A DNA stretch of 64,000 nucleotides. It comes from Arthrobacter pityocampae (GTDB lineage: Bacteria > Actinomycetota > Actinomycetes > Actinomycetales > Micrococcaceae). Shown piece after piece: positions 53,635 to 61,787 of the stretch (positions within the stretch are counted from its first letter, which is position 1; the number at the start of each line of letters is the position of its first letter). Where the stretch lies: positions 248,001-312,000 of the forward strand of contig NZ_PRKW01000006.1 of assembly GCF_002927275.1 (NCBI RefSeq), in the 5' to 3' direction. The position numbers and the translations under genes are program-made. Below the pieces are notes generated by a model. That model worked only from the letters and a program-made list of their open reading frames with translations. It made no database searches and had not been told where the DNA came from.

Positions 53635-54834
53635 ATGGGAACCACGCTCGTCCTCGGACTTGGCGGGACCGTCGACTACGAGGTGCGCTGGGACGCGGAT
53701 ATCGTCGGGTCACTAGCCGAGCAGTACGGCATCCGTCGGACCGAGCTCACCACCATGGCACCGATCGTCGACGAACGGTCGCTTGTGGTCACCATCCTCG
53801 CCTTCGTGATCGACGGCGCCGGCGGGGAGCGCTTCGTCGAATCCTCCGACGTGGTCAAGCAGTTTGCGGACCGCTTCACCACGGAGATCACACTCGGGGG
53901 GACCGGGGTGCGGGCCGGGATTGCGCTCGACCGGCTCGGCATCCCGAGTGTCCAGCACCTCGTCAGCATCGACGACCACGTGCGGCGGCTTATGCCGGCG
54001 TCCATCTCCTGGGTCAGCTCGGCCACTGAGGACACCCTGGACCCGCACCTGATCGTGCAATATCCGGCCGGGACGGTCGTCCGGTTCGACGACGGTGAAA
54101 TCGTGTCGCCGTCGTCGAACCGCCTGATCTTCGCGAACGATCCGCCGAACCGCAGCATGGCGATCGCGCCCGAGCTGGGGGACGCGCTCAGCGACGCGGG
54201 AGCCTTTCTCGTCTCGGGCTTCAACACCATGCAGGACGAGGCGCTGCTCGAGCGGCGCCTCACCGAACTCGACGCCGCATTGGCGCAGCTGCCGGCCGAT
54301 GCTCTGGTCTACTATGAGGACGCCGGCTTCTACGTCCGTCGCTTCGCTGAACGGATCTGGGCGCACCTGCTGCCGCGCATCGACGTGTACGGCATGAACG
54401 AGGACGAGCTGCAGGAATACGTGGCCAGGCCCGTGGACCTCCTCGATCCGGCCGACGTCGCTGCCGCCCTCCTAGAAGTGCACCGCATCATCCCCGTCCC
54501 CGCGCTGCTGGTCCACACGCAGCACTGGGCCATCGCCGTCGGGCCCACCGCCGCCCGGCACCGCGACGCACTCAGCAGTGCCGTGCAGATGGCAGCCACA
54601 CGCTTCCGGCTGGGCGACGGTTTCACAGCGGCCGACTTCGAGGCGACGGCACTCCTCCCGAAGAACGCCGCAGGAGGAGCTGTAGTGGACACCGTCGAAA
54701 AAGCGATCCCCGGTGTGGTCGGTGTGTCCGCCTTCAAGATCAACACTGCGACGCCGACCACCATCGGACTCGGTGACTGCTTCGTGGGGGGCTTCTTGGT
54801 AGATCACGCCCCCGTCAGGGAACCACAACTATGA
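53635..54834 (+). CDS. ADP-dependent phosphofructokinase/glucokinase family sugar kinase
   Basis: 399 residues of the ribokinase superfamily, long for PfkB proteins. LVLGLGGTVDYEV at the start, LGGTGVRAGIALDRLG, DVYGMNEDEL and the catalytic Asp381 in TIGLGDCFVGG follow the ADP-PFK/GK pattern (NEDE-type motif plus GxGD). Such kinases are known mainly from archaea, but members occur in actinobacteria, and whether this one uses ADP or ATP cannot be read from sequence. It should phosphorylate the sugar or sugar phosphate for the aldolase. ATG 53635 with AGGAAAGGA; overlaps the next gene by four bases. Confidence 0.75.
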   Translation: MGTTLVLGLGGTVDYEVRWDADIVGSLAEQYGIRRTELTTMAPIVDERSLVVTILAFVIDGAGGERFVESSDVVKQFADRFTTEITLGGTGVRAGIALDRLGIPSVQHLVSIDDHVRRLMPASISWVSSATEDTLDPHLIVQYPAGTVVRFDDGEIVSPSSNRLIFANDPPNRSMAIAPELGDALSDAGAFLVSGFNTMQDEALLERRLTELDAALAQLPADALVYYEDAGFYVRRFAERIWAHLLPRIDVYGMNEDELQEYVARPVDLLDPADVAAALLEVHRIIPVPALLVHTQHWAIAVGPTAARHRDALSSAVQMAATRFRLGDGFTAADFEATALLPKNAAGGAVVDTVEKAIPGVVGVSAFKINTATPTTIGLGDCFVGGFLVDHAPVREPQL

Positions 54835-55820
54835 TCGAGCGCCTTCCGTCCAACCGACCGCCGCAGCGTTTCTACCGCGGTGGGGCGCAGATCTCGTCCT
54901 TCCGCGGCGAGCCGGCCTCGACACCGTTTGAGCCGGAGGATTGGATCGGTTCCACCACGACGATCTTCGGGGAGCAGGAACTCGGCCTGACGCCCCTCGC
55001 CGACGGCCGGCCCCTGCGCGACGCCGTCCGCGCCGACCCGTGCTACTGGCTTGGCGCTGACCACACCACCCGCTGGGGTGATGACACCCGGCTACTGGTG
55101 AAGCTGCTCGACGCCGGCCAGCGCCTGCCCGTCCATGCACACCCCGACGACGCCTTCGCGGCGCAGCACCTTGGACATAGCCACGGCAAAGCCGAGGCCT
55201 GGTACATCCTGACCGGCGGCACGGTGCACCTCGGACTCGTGCGCAGCATCGGCCGGGAGGAACTGGCGGCGCTCGTGGACGCGCAGGACGTCGACGCGCT
55301 CCTAGGTCTGCTGCACGAGGTGGCCGTGGTCCCCGGCGACGTGGTGTTCGTCCCGCCGGGTGTGCTGCACGCCATCGGCGCGGGCGTGCTGCTGCTCGAA
55401 CTGCAGCAGCCGGAGGACCTCTCGATTCTGCTGGAGTGGCGGAACTTCGCCCTCGACGGGACGGCTGACGGGCATCTGGGCCTCGGCTTCGAGTTGGCCC
55501 TGACGGCCGTCGATCGGACGGCACTTCCCCGCGAAACGCTCGCTGGGCTGGTGCGGGCTGCCCCACCGTCGGGTTCCCTCCTCCCCTCCGACGCCGACAT
55601 CTTCTTCCGCCTGGAGCGCGTTCGCGTCTCCGGTTCAGGTCGGATCGATGCGGGCTTCGCGGTGCTCGTCGTCACGGAGGGCTCGGTGTCTCTCTCAGGC
55701 TACGCCGCACCCTGCGGCAGCACGTGGCTGATGCCCGCCGACGCAGGACTGCTGGAGTTCGACGGCGTCGGCGAGGTTCTGGTCGCGCGCCCTCCCGTGA
55801 GTACCGGACGTCAATGGTGA
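54831..55820 (+). CDS. Class I mannose-6-phosphate isomerase-like protein
   Basis: 329 residues, a cupin-fold type I phosphomannose isomerase. Zinc-binding H102 and H104 in PVHAHPDD, E122 in GKAEAWYIL and H180 in PPGVLHAIGAG are all present, as is LLELQQPEDLSILLEW. It interconverts an aldose phosphate and ketose phosphate, which would supply the ketose to the kinase and aldolase of the operon. The start ATG overlaps the kinase stop (ATGA). Its end overlaps the convergent small gene by 10 bases. Confidence 0.88.
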   Translation: MIERLPSNRPPQRFYRGGAQISSFRGEPASTPFEPEDWIGSTTTIFGEQELGLTPLADGRPLRDAVRADPCYWLGADHTTRWGDDTRLLVKLLDAGQRLPVHAHPDDAFAAQHLGHSHGKAEAWYILTGGTVHLGLVRSIGREELAALVDAQDVDALLGLLHEVAVVPGDVVFVPPGVLHAIGAGVLLLELQQPEDLSILLEWRNFALDGTADGHLGLGFELALTAVDRTALPRETLAGLVRAAPPSGSLLPSDADIFFRLERVRVSGSGRIDAGFAVLVVTEGSVSLSGYAAPCGSTWLMPADAGLLEFDGVGEVLVARPPVSTGRQW

Positions 55821-56086
55821 CCGGTTCTCGTCGTCCCGAACATCAGGGTGCGGCGCTCGACGTCGTAGTACACGGTCTCCGCCGTGGAGAGCAGGTCCTG
55901 GAGGTTGTCGGCGTCATCGGCGTCGATGGTCAGAACTTCCTCCCAGGCTCCCTGGTCGAGCACCAGTTGCAGCGTCCAGGATCCGGGCTGGCCCGGATCA
56001 CCGGCTACCCAGCTGAACTGGTAGTGGCTCAACTGACGGACTTTGATGCTGTCGTCGGTGACGGGTTGATTCAGGTTCTGTGCCAT
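55811..56086 (-). CDS. Small conserved hypothetical protein, 91 residues
   Basis: MAQNLNQPVTDDSIKVRQLS leads into a beta-rich sequence (YQFSWVAGDPGQPGSWTLQLVLDQGAWEEVL in parts) ending RRTLMFGTTRTGHH. Acidic and cytosolic, with no recognised domain. ATG 56086 has a strong AGGAGGG eight bases upstream, which supports it being real. It is convergent with, and overlaps, the isomerase gene. Confidence 0.7.
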   Translation of the reverse strand: MAQNLNQPVTDDSIKVRQLSHYQFSWVAGDPGQPGSWTLQLVLDQGAWEEVLTIDADDADNLQDLLSTAETVYYDVERRTLMFGTTRTGHH

Positions 56087-56421
56087 GGTGTTTCCCTCCT
56101 TGCACGACCCACCCGGAAGCGGCGGGTGCTGTGGGCGGTACGGACAGATACCGGAAGGGCCCGTTCGTGGTCCAGTGGAGACATCGGGCTCGCCCGGATG
56201 CTCCCAAGGTAGTGCCGCCATCGGCTGAGGTAAACAGTGGACTGATGAAAATGGCGAGATTTCTCACGCACACACGGTGATCATATTCCCGGTGGCCGGG
56301 TGCCTGTTCGGCCACCGATCCGCGGCTCGCATCCCGCTTAAAGCATCCGCCCTGACAGAGCATCCGATGCAAGTGCCTCTACACGCCTTTACCTCGCCGC
56401 CGTGATTCCTATACTGACCCC
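56087..56421. other. Intergenic region between divergent small gene and ZIP-like gene
   Basis: About 335 bp with no convincing gene. It carries the ribosome binding site and promoter of the 91-residue gene and the leaderless-type promoter of the transporter: TATACT at 56410-56415, with TTTACC 16 bases upstream. Short ORFs here have no ribosome binding site or family features. Confidence 0.5.
56410..56415 (+). promoter_or_regulatory. -10 box for leaderless ZIP-like mRNA
   Basis: TATACT ends exactly six bases before ATG 56422. The intervening GACCCC cannot serve as a Shine-Dalgarno. The -35 is TTTACC at 56388-56393, four of six to consensus, with a 16-base spacer. Confidence 0.6.
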
Positions 56422-57213
56422 ATGATGATGTCCCTGCTGTTCGGCACGGTGGCTTCGAGTGCCCTGGTCATCGGTGCGGTGATCGGAGTCCGTTTCAATC
56501 TGCCAAAACGGGTGCTGGCGGTTCTCCTGTCCTTCGCGGCAGGGTCTCTCATCACCGCGCTGGCATTCGAGCTGTTCGAGGACGCCTTCGAAAAGGGCGG
56601 AATCTGGCGGGCAGCGCTTGGCCTCCTCGCGGGCGCCCTCGTCTTCACCGTCCTCAGCGCAGTACTCGACCGGTGGGCCCAGGCCGGCCCTGAACCGGAG
56701 GCCGCGGACGACTATCAAGGCAGCGCCAAACTGGACACCGACGCCGCGGCAACAGAAGAGACATCCTCCAAGGCATCAACGCGCGGCGCAGCAGGCCTCG
56801 CTCTTCTGGCCGCTGTCACCCTCGATGGTGTGCCGGAGAATGTGGCGTTGGGCGTCGCCCTCGGTGGAGGAACCGGCGGAATAGCTTTGTTAGCAGCGAT
56901 CTTCGTATCGAACCTCCCCGAAGCCCTGGTAGGAGCATCATCCATGCGTGCCCAGGGTAGGTCGACGGGACGCATCCTCGGACTATGGGGCGCTTGCGCG
57001 GCATTGCTGGCCCTGGCCGTCGTGATCGGCGCCGGCCCCCTCTCAGGGGCAGACCCGGAAGCCATTTCCCTGCCCCTGGCCTTCGCCGCCGGCGCCGTGA
57101 TCGCATCCCTGGCCGATACCCTCATGCCCGAAGCCTACGAACATGGCGGACCCGCCGTCGCCATGAGCACCGCCGCCGGCTTCGTCCTCTCCTTCGTCCT
57201 CTCCCTCATCTGA
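56422..57213 (+). CDS. ZIP-like metal transporter / membrane protein
   Basis: 263 residues with about seven membrane helices split by a soluble acidic loop (about 95-135). The segment LDGVPENVALGVALGG resembles the HSxPEGxAxG helix of ZIP transporters, and FVSNLPEALVGASSM resembles the second metal helix; FELFEDAFEKGG fits an early helix. The usual His of helix 4 is Asp here, so transport of a metal is likely but its specificity is open. Begins ATGATGATG with a leaderless-type promoter. Confidence 0.75.
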   Translation: MMMSLLFGTVASSALVIGAVIGVRFNLPKRVLAVLLSFAAGSLITALAFELFEDAFEKGGIWRAALGLLAGALVFTVLSAVLDRWAQAGPEPEAADDYQGSAKLDTDAAATEETSSKASTRGAAGLALLAAVTLDGVPENVALGVALGGGTGGIALLAAIFVSNLPEALVGASSMRAQGRSTGRILGLWGACAALLALAVVIGAGPLSGADPEAISLPLAFAAGAVIASLADTLMPEAYEHGGPAVAMSTAAGFVLSFVLSLI

Positions 57214-57390
57214 AGACCAGCGAAGGCCCCCAACACTCACGCCGGGCACACCACCACCCCGGAGGGCGCCGATGCACCGCAAAAGCCCCACTACGGGTGA
57301 CCACGGCTCATGGCTCGCAACCAGCGGGCAGCACGACAGTGGGATGAGACATTGCCCTCCCCCCGTTGCTGCTGCTCCTGGCGTGTCTTG

Positions 57391-58269
57391 CTACCTTGTC
57401 TCGCTGGTGGGTTTGGTGTCTGGTGACGGAGGAGTCGGCTGCGAGACAGTTTTTGTCCCATCTACGCCGTCGAGGACGTGGACGACCTCGGTGGGATCGG
57501 GCCATTCCGCCAGGATGCCGTCGGCGAGATCGATGTTCTCCTGATCTGTCGGTTCCACGGCCATGTGGTCCAGGTGGCCGGCTGAAAGCTGCAGGACGAC
57601 TTGATATGTGGCGTCCCCCGGTCCGGTGAACTGGGCGCGTACCGGGAAGATCTGATCGTGCGGCACAGCGCGTGGCAGGTCGGCGGGAACCTCGAGGTAC
57701 ACGGTGGAGGTGAATTCGTCACCCCAGGAGAGTTCCTGCGCGACGGCGAGCTGCGCGCGGAGCTCTCGTGCTCCCGCTATGTCGGTGGCGTCCAGGATGC
57801 CTTCGACGAGGCTCCGGACGCGGGGGTCCAGTGGCTTGACCTGCTCAGAGGCATCATCCAGCACCGCCACGACCAGCGCTCGTCTGGCCGCGGCGCGGTC
57901 GCCGAGGAACCCAGCGAACGTGACCGCTGCGGCGCCTGCTGCCATCCAGCGGCGCGGGTGCTGCGCGCCGGCCCGCCGAAGTCTCTCCTCGAGACGGGCC
58001 TCGATGACGTCTCCGAGATCAGCGAAACGAAGCGCGACCGCTCCCCCGGCGAGCCCGGCTAAAACCCGTAACGGGAGGTGCCTGCCGCCGACAGTGACCC
58101 CGGTGTACAGGCCCGTGATGACAGCGGTTCCGGCATGGACAGCGCGGCGCGACCGGTCATCGAGCGTGGATCCATCGATGAGGGAAAGGGCCCCCATCGT
58201 TGCGGTGGACAGGATGCCGAAAACCGGTGACGCCGGATCGGAGAAGGGGTGCCGCTTCGCTTCAGTCAC
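57391..58269 (-). CDS. Hypothetical protein, 292 residues
   Basis: No family recognised. The N-terminal third has moderately hydrophobic stretches (FGILSTATMGALSLID, LRVLAGLAGGAVALRF, WMAAGAAAVTFAGFLG) that may be membrane helices. The C-terminal part is a soluble acidic domain (TSTVYLEVPADLPRAVPHDQIFPVRAQFTG in parts) ending in a Pro/Thr/Ser tail. ATG 58269 has AAAAGGA upstream. About 177 bp without a gene separate it from the ZIP-like gene. Confidence 0.65.
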   Translation of the reverse strand: MTEAKRHPFSDPASPVFGILSTATMGALSLIDGSTLDDRSRRAVHAGTAVITGLYTGVTVGGRHLPLRVLAGLAGGAVALRFADLGDVIEARLEERLRRAGAQHPRRWMAAGAAAVTFAGFLGDRAAARRALVVAVLDDASEQVKPLDPRVRSLVEGILDATDIAGARELRAQLAVAQELSWGDEFTSTVYLEVPADLPRAVPHDQIFPVRAQFTGPGDATYQVVLQLSAGHLDHMAVEPTDQENIDLADGILAEWPDPTEVVHVLDGVDGTKTVSQPTPPSPDTKPTSETR

Positions 58270-58414
58270 GAGTTGTCCTTTTCAGATGAGTTGATCTTTG
58301 TCTACCACGAACGACCGGGGCCTCTGAGGTCAGGGATCCCTCGAGGTGAAGCAGTTTGGCGTGGCGCAGCCCAGAGGCTGGTCCGCGGCGGAGGCGGTAA
58401 GAGTTTTCGCCGCC

Positions 58415-58987
58415 TCAGGACATGTCGGTCACGCCCAGGCTGAGATACCGGTACACCGTCGCCCGGCTCGCCCCGATGATCTTCCCGATATCCGCCGGCG
58501 CCAGCCCCTGCGCCTTCAACTCCTGGGCCCGCTTCACCTTCACATGCTCCGCGGTGACCTCCCGCCGGCCTGCCCTCCGCCCGTGCTCCGCCGCCGCGGC
58601 CATGCCGGCCCTGGTCCGCTCGGCGAGCTGGTCCCGCTCGAGCTGCGCGAATGCGGACATCACGGTCAGCATCGCCCGACCCATGGGACCGGTGGTGCTG
58701 ATCCCCTCGGTGACACTCCGGAAGTGCACGCCCCGCTGTTCGAGGTCATCGATGAGGGCCAGCAGGTTCCGGGTATTGCGTCCCAACCGGTCCAGCTTCC
58801 ACACCACCACCTCATCCCCCGCCCGGAGATGCTCCAGGAGCTTGCCCAGCTCGGACCGACTCGCCCGCGTGCCGCTCACACCGTGGTCGGTGAAGATCCG
58901 ATCACAGCCGGCCGCCGAGAGCGCTGCGTGCTGCAGATCAGCGTTCTGCTCCAGCGTGCTGACCCTCGCGTACCCGATACTTCCCAA
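58415..58987 (-). CDS. Small serine recombinase (resolvase/invertase family)
   Basis: 190 residues, the size of Tn3 resolvase or Hin/Pin invertases. Catalytic Ser10 in IGYARVST, VSGTRASRSELGKLLEHLRAGDEVVVWKLDRLGRN and MLTVMSAFAQLERDQLAERTRAGM complete the resolvase domain (1-135). A C-terminal HTH (APADIGKIIGASRATVYRYL) follows. Start is TTG 58987 with GAGGAG six bases upstream. It lies at the edge of a lower-GC region, so it probably belongs to, or marks, a mobile element. Palindromic candidate sites lie 147-195 bp upstream of its start. Confidence 0.93.
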   Translation of the reverse strand: MGSIGYARVSTLEQNADLQHAALSAAGCDRIFTDHGVSGTRASRSELGKLLEHLRAGDEVVVWKLDRLGRNTRNLLALIDDLEQRGVHFRSVTEGISTTGPMGRAMLTVMSAFAQLERDQLAERTRAGMAAAAEHGRRAGRREVTAEHVKVKRAQELKAQGLAPADIGKIIGASRATVYRYLSLGVTDMS

Positions 58988-59133
58988 CCCAACTCCTCAC
59001 GCGCTCATCAGAGGCTTTCTTCTACTTCGTTGAGAATAGTCAATGTGAGACACATTGTTGAGACCCGCCACGGACGCCCACTCCCCCGCCGATGTTGGAG
59101 TTCGCCGACCTGTCGCCAGACCCTGCCGGCGGC

Positions 59134-59157
59134 CCAGTCAAAGGATCCTTTGACTGG
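59134..59157. repeat. Perfect 24-bp palindrome, candidate recombination site
   Basis: Left arm CCAGTCAAAGGA meets its exact complement with a central AT dinucleotide. Small serine recombinases cut at two-base centres of such inverted repeats. It lies about 150 bp upstream of the recombinase start codon, as res sites do. Confidence 0.6.
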
Positions 59158-59180
59158 ACGGCCCGCAGACAGCGGGCCGT
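59158..59180. repeat. Inverted repeat abutting the 24-bp palindrome
   Basis: ACGGCCCGC and GCGGGCCGT around AGACA. It begins directly where the preceding palindrome ends, giving two hairpins back to back. Confidence 0.6.
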
Positions 59181-59253
59181 ATGCGCAGTCGCACCTACGG
59201 CTTGGTAGCAAAATCCGTCGCGCTCAATGCAACCACCGATGACGTCGCACGCG

Positions 59254-59326
59254 CCTTTTGCACCAACTTCAAACCCGTCTGCCTGTCGCACAACCGATCG
59301 GTGCACAACGGGTCCTTTTGCACAAC
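59254..59326. repeat. Repeated GCACAAC / CCTTTTGCAC motifs
   Basis: CCTTTTGCACCAAC at 59254 and CCTTTTGCACAAC at 59314 are 60 bp apart. Further GCACAAC copies start at 59288 and 59303. Regular short repeats beside a resolvase gene resemble recombinase-binding subsites. Confidence 0.5.
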
Positions 59327-59390
59327 ACCCTCGCCGGTCGACAGCGCGCCCGATGTGCGCCATGCGATGGCATCGGGCACGATGTCACTC

Positions 59391-60638
59391 ATGGAGTTCC
59401 CGCGTGTAGACGTCACTGATGATGTGATGTGCCTAGAGCACATCACAGACCATTTCCTGCTTCGTAGGGTAAACCAGCATGCAGAACAAGGAATCTGTCA
59501 TCTCTGCATGGAAAATGGCCTAGGCGCAGGCCAAGGTCTAGTGGTAAACCTGGAGCACGTAGCCAAGATCGTGGACGAGACTGCGGAAAAGCACTACAAC
59601 CACGAAGGACAATTCTTTGATCATCAACAAATTCTAGAACCGAGAGAAACGTCAGAGGTAGTCGAGGCCCTGCTCGATGGGTGTATCGCTTCAGAGGTAT
59701 TCGAACTCGCCTGTGACGTATTATCTAAACTGATTTTAGAAGACCAGGACTGGTTTGAACCGTACGACATGGACCGCGAAGCAAGCGTCGAGTTTGAATG
59801 GGACGACTTTGAGGAGAGCATTAAGCACGAATCTCGACTCCTCTCAGCACCTCGCGGCCCCAAGCCTCTAACTGCACCTGAAAGTAATTACCGGTTTGTT
59901 AATTCGTTACTCGTCTTCGCTGAAGAGCATGCTGGTCTAATAAAGCAGCTGGAGCGTGGAACAAAGCTATACCGAGCACGTACCGACCGTGATTCCCGCG
60001 CTCTTGAACGGGATGCAAAGCTTTCTCCAGAGACTCAGCTCGGCCCCGCTCCTGAGAATCAAGCGAGTGCGGGTCGCATGAACGCCCAGGGCGTTCCCAT
60101 GTTTTACGCGGCTTTCAGCGCCGAGACCGCATGCGCAGAGGTAGCCGCCCACAGTCCGTATGATGAAGCGGTCTCCGGCACTTTCATACTGCAACAGTCA
60201 CTACGAGTCCTCGACTTGACACAGTCGTTGCCCATTCGAAGCGTTTTCGACGACTCACCACCAGTAGCAGGTGATCATCGATTAGCTTCACTTGGATACT
60301 ATGTTGAGCGAATCACTCAACCCGTCATTCTCGATGGAAATCATCCCGTGGACTACGCCCCCACCCAGGTATTAACTGACGCTTTCCGTTATTGGGCAGA
60401 TCCTCAGATTGACGGAATCATTTACCCTTCACAGGTGAGTAAGGGCGGTAAGAACGTCGTGCTCTTTTTTGGAAACCGGCGTTGGTTCGAGCAGGTCGGC
60501 AAATCTGTAAGCAACCTCGAACGCTTCCAGCGAAGATCCGAGCGGGGCACGGATGCCCCACTTTTCGTTATCGACCCGAAGACTGTGCACCGTTTCCGCG
60601 TCGACCGTAATATTACGGTGCGAAAGGCACGCAGTTAG
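59391..60638 (+). CDS. RES-domain toxin with HEPN/RES-type N-terminal domain
   Basis: 415 residues from ATG 59391. In-frame ATGs at 59382 and 59367 are alternatives, and no site has a good ribosome binding site. The N-terminal domain has a Cys pair (GICHLCMENG) and an acidic helical region. The RES domain (about 190-345) has LYRARTDRD, LGPAPENQASAGRMNAQGVPMFYAAFSAETACAEV and a conserved Glu. RES proteins of the ParS/MbcT type degrade NAD+ and are normally paired with an Xre/MbcA antitoxin; none is adjacent. Codon use is clearly more AT-rich than in the preceding 58 kb, which supports horizontal transfer. Confidence 0.8.
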   Translation: MEFPRVDVTDDVMCLEHITDHFLLRRVNQHAEQGICHLCMENGLGAGQGLVVNLEHVAKIVDETAEKHYNHEGQFFDHQQILEPRETSEVVEALLDGCIASEVFELACDVLSKLILEDQDWFEPYDMDREASVEFEWDDFEESIKHESRLLSAPRGPKPLTAPESNYRFVNSLLVFAEEHAGLIKQLERGTKLYRARTDRDSRALERDAKLSPETQLGPAPENQASAGRMNAQGVPMFYAAFSAETACAEVAAHSPYDEAVSGTFILQQSLRVLDLTQSLPIRSVFDDSPPVAGDHRLASLGYYVERITQPVILDGNHPVDYAPTQVLTDAFRYWADPQIDGIIYPSQVSKGGKNVVLFFGNRRWFEQVGKSVSNLERFQRRSERGTDAPLFVIDPKTVHRFRVDRNITVRKARS

Positions 60639-61031
60639 CGCGCAATACTCACCTGCATTAGGGGTTTAACTCCCAGGCACATCACAGCTCAAACGATCCA
60701 TCCATAGGATTTTAACCCCTATAACGGGAGAGCTCGCCTCGAGCGAGTGGTGGTCGTGCGCATCATCCACGAGTGCTGGTCGGAACGGGTCACGGTGGGA
60801 GTTATTCGACGACGAGGATGACGCTGATGGCGGTCATCGCGGTCCCGGATACTCGAGTGACGATGCGTGCGGCTGTTAGTCGGCAACTGAGGACGGCACG
60901 AGCGCCGAGGCCGACAAGAAGATGCACGGCGGCGCAACTGATTATAGGAACGGGGCGCTGGGTAATCGTCTGCACGCCGACAGGCTGCGCGCAAACCACC
61001 AGAGGTGTTGTGCTCCATATACCATCGGAAC
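60639..61031. other. Intergenic region with a GC-rich remnant
   Basis: About 390 bp. The part from about 60720 to 61000 returns to high GC between two AT-richer genes. It holds only a possible exporter remnant on the minus strand. TATACC at 61018-61023 could be the -10 box for the next gene. Confidence 0.45.
60802..60999 (-). pseudogene. Possible C-terminal remnant of a LysE-type exporter
   Basis: A 65-codon open frame ends RIVTRVSGTAMTAISVILVVE, preceded by a hydrophobic stretch HLLVGLGARAVLSCRL. This resembles the last helix of LysE/RhtB exporters, which commonly end with an (R)xVDRVSGxxxxxLGVxLxxE-like pattern. No matching upstream domains are present, and the frame has no ribosome binding site. 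The call is tentative; it could be a chance ORF. Confidence 0.3.
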
Positions 61032-61694
61032 ATGACTGAAATAGACCTCTTCCTGACGACCATTACGAAGGATCTCGGTGATCCTTCGGACTGGATTGCC
61101 CCGGTAGAGTTTCGCGACTCACTTGCTCTTTGTGCTTTGAATTCTGCGTACTCGCTAAATGGCCTCTCGATCGCTGCAAAGAATGTTATCGCCCGGTACC
61201 GCACTTTCCGCCCAACCGCTGACACTGATAGTGGCCCCGATCTGATGGAAGCTATGGACAGCGTTGGAGGCCCCAGGGATTTCGCAGTCAACATCCTGCG
61301 CAACAAGCGACCTCTCGCCCGCTCGAATCGAATGCGACCAGAGGGAATTTATGAGGGGGTGTCTCGCCTCGCAGCTCTAGATACTGCCGTAACAACTGCA
61401 GAACACCTCCGCACTGCCGTGATCGATGGGGGTACCGCCGCACAGAGAGCGTGGCTCTCAGTCAAAGGTTTTGGCCCGCTTGCCTGGTCATACCTGATCA
61501 TGAACGCAGGAGTTGGCACCGAAACGAAACCAGATGTCATGATTCAGCGCTACCTTGCACGGGCGCTCGGTGAGACCAAGGTGCTTGGACCCGATCGAAC
61601 GCGGCATTTCCTCCAGCTCGCGGCCGCAGAACTTTCGGTTGAACCCCGAGACCTGGACCGAGCAATCTGGCAGCACGAGAGCCCGTCGAAGTAG
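61032..61694 (+). CDS. HhH-GPD-like hypothetical protein
   Basis: 220 residues. The C-terminal half has a helix-hairpin-helix-like segment, VKGFGPLAWSYLIMNAGVGT, directly followed by KPDVMIQRYLARALG. There the Asp sits where DNA glycosylases of the HhH-GPD superfamily have their catalytic Asp. The N-terminal half is helical with no known domain. No FeS Cys cluster. Proteins of this type are found near restriction and defence genes, but activity is unproven. ATG 61032; weak ribosome binding site, TATACC eight bases upstream. Confidence 0.55.
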   Translation: MTEIDLFLTTITKDLGDPSDWIAPVEFRDSLALCALNSAYSLNGLSIAAKNVIARYRTFRPTADTDSGPDLMEAMDSVGGPRDFAVNILRNKRPLARSNRMRPEGIYEGVSRLAALDTAVTTAEHLRTAVIDGGTAAQRAWLSVKGFGPLAWSYLIMNAGVGTETKPDVMIQRYLARALGETKVLGPDRTRHFLQLAAAELSVEPRDLDRAIWQHESPSK

Positions 61695-61775
61695 ATACCC
61701 GGTCAAGGAGCTCTACGAACAATGACGTCGGCAACGGTGTCTGGCTCGCCGCCACCGGCCTATACCTCGCAGCGC

Positions 61776-61781
61776 TAAGTT
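61776..61781 (+). promoter_or_regulatory. Candidate -10 box for leaderless mRNA of the Abi-like gene
   Basis: TAAGTT ends six bases before ATG 61788; the interval TGAGTC has no Shine-Dalgarno. Confidence 0.4.
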
Positions 61782-61787
61782 TGAGTC

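Larger units (their letters stand above)
58988..59390. other. Non-coding region between recombinase and RES genes
   Basis: About 400 bp without a supported gene. It contains two adjacent palindromes (59134-59180) and a series of GCACAAC motifs (59260-59326). Open frames here overlap these repeats and have no ribosome binding site. It is the likely site of action of the divergently read recombinase. Confidence 0.5.

Noticed and set aside
57290-57400. Possible insertion-sequence end near GGGATGAGACATTGCC
   Set aside because: No transposase gene, no matching inverted end on the other side and no target duplication could be found.
58391-58416. GAGGCGG/CCGCCTC inverted repeat at the end of the recombinase gene
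   Set aside because: Seven-base stem with a 12-base loop overlapping the coding end. Too weak to call a terminator in GC-rich DNA.
59181-59390. N-terminal extension of the RES protein to ATG 59181
   Set aside because: The extra 70 codons run through the repeat array, have no ribosome binding site and show no domain. The region is better explained as recombinase sites.
60719-61306. 195-codon minus-strand frame between the RES and HhH-like genes
   Set aside because: Its C-terminal part is Arg/Ser-rich shadow sequence and its N-terminal part lies antisense to the HhH-like gene.
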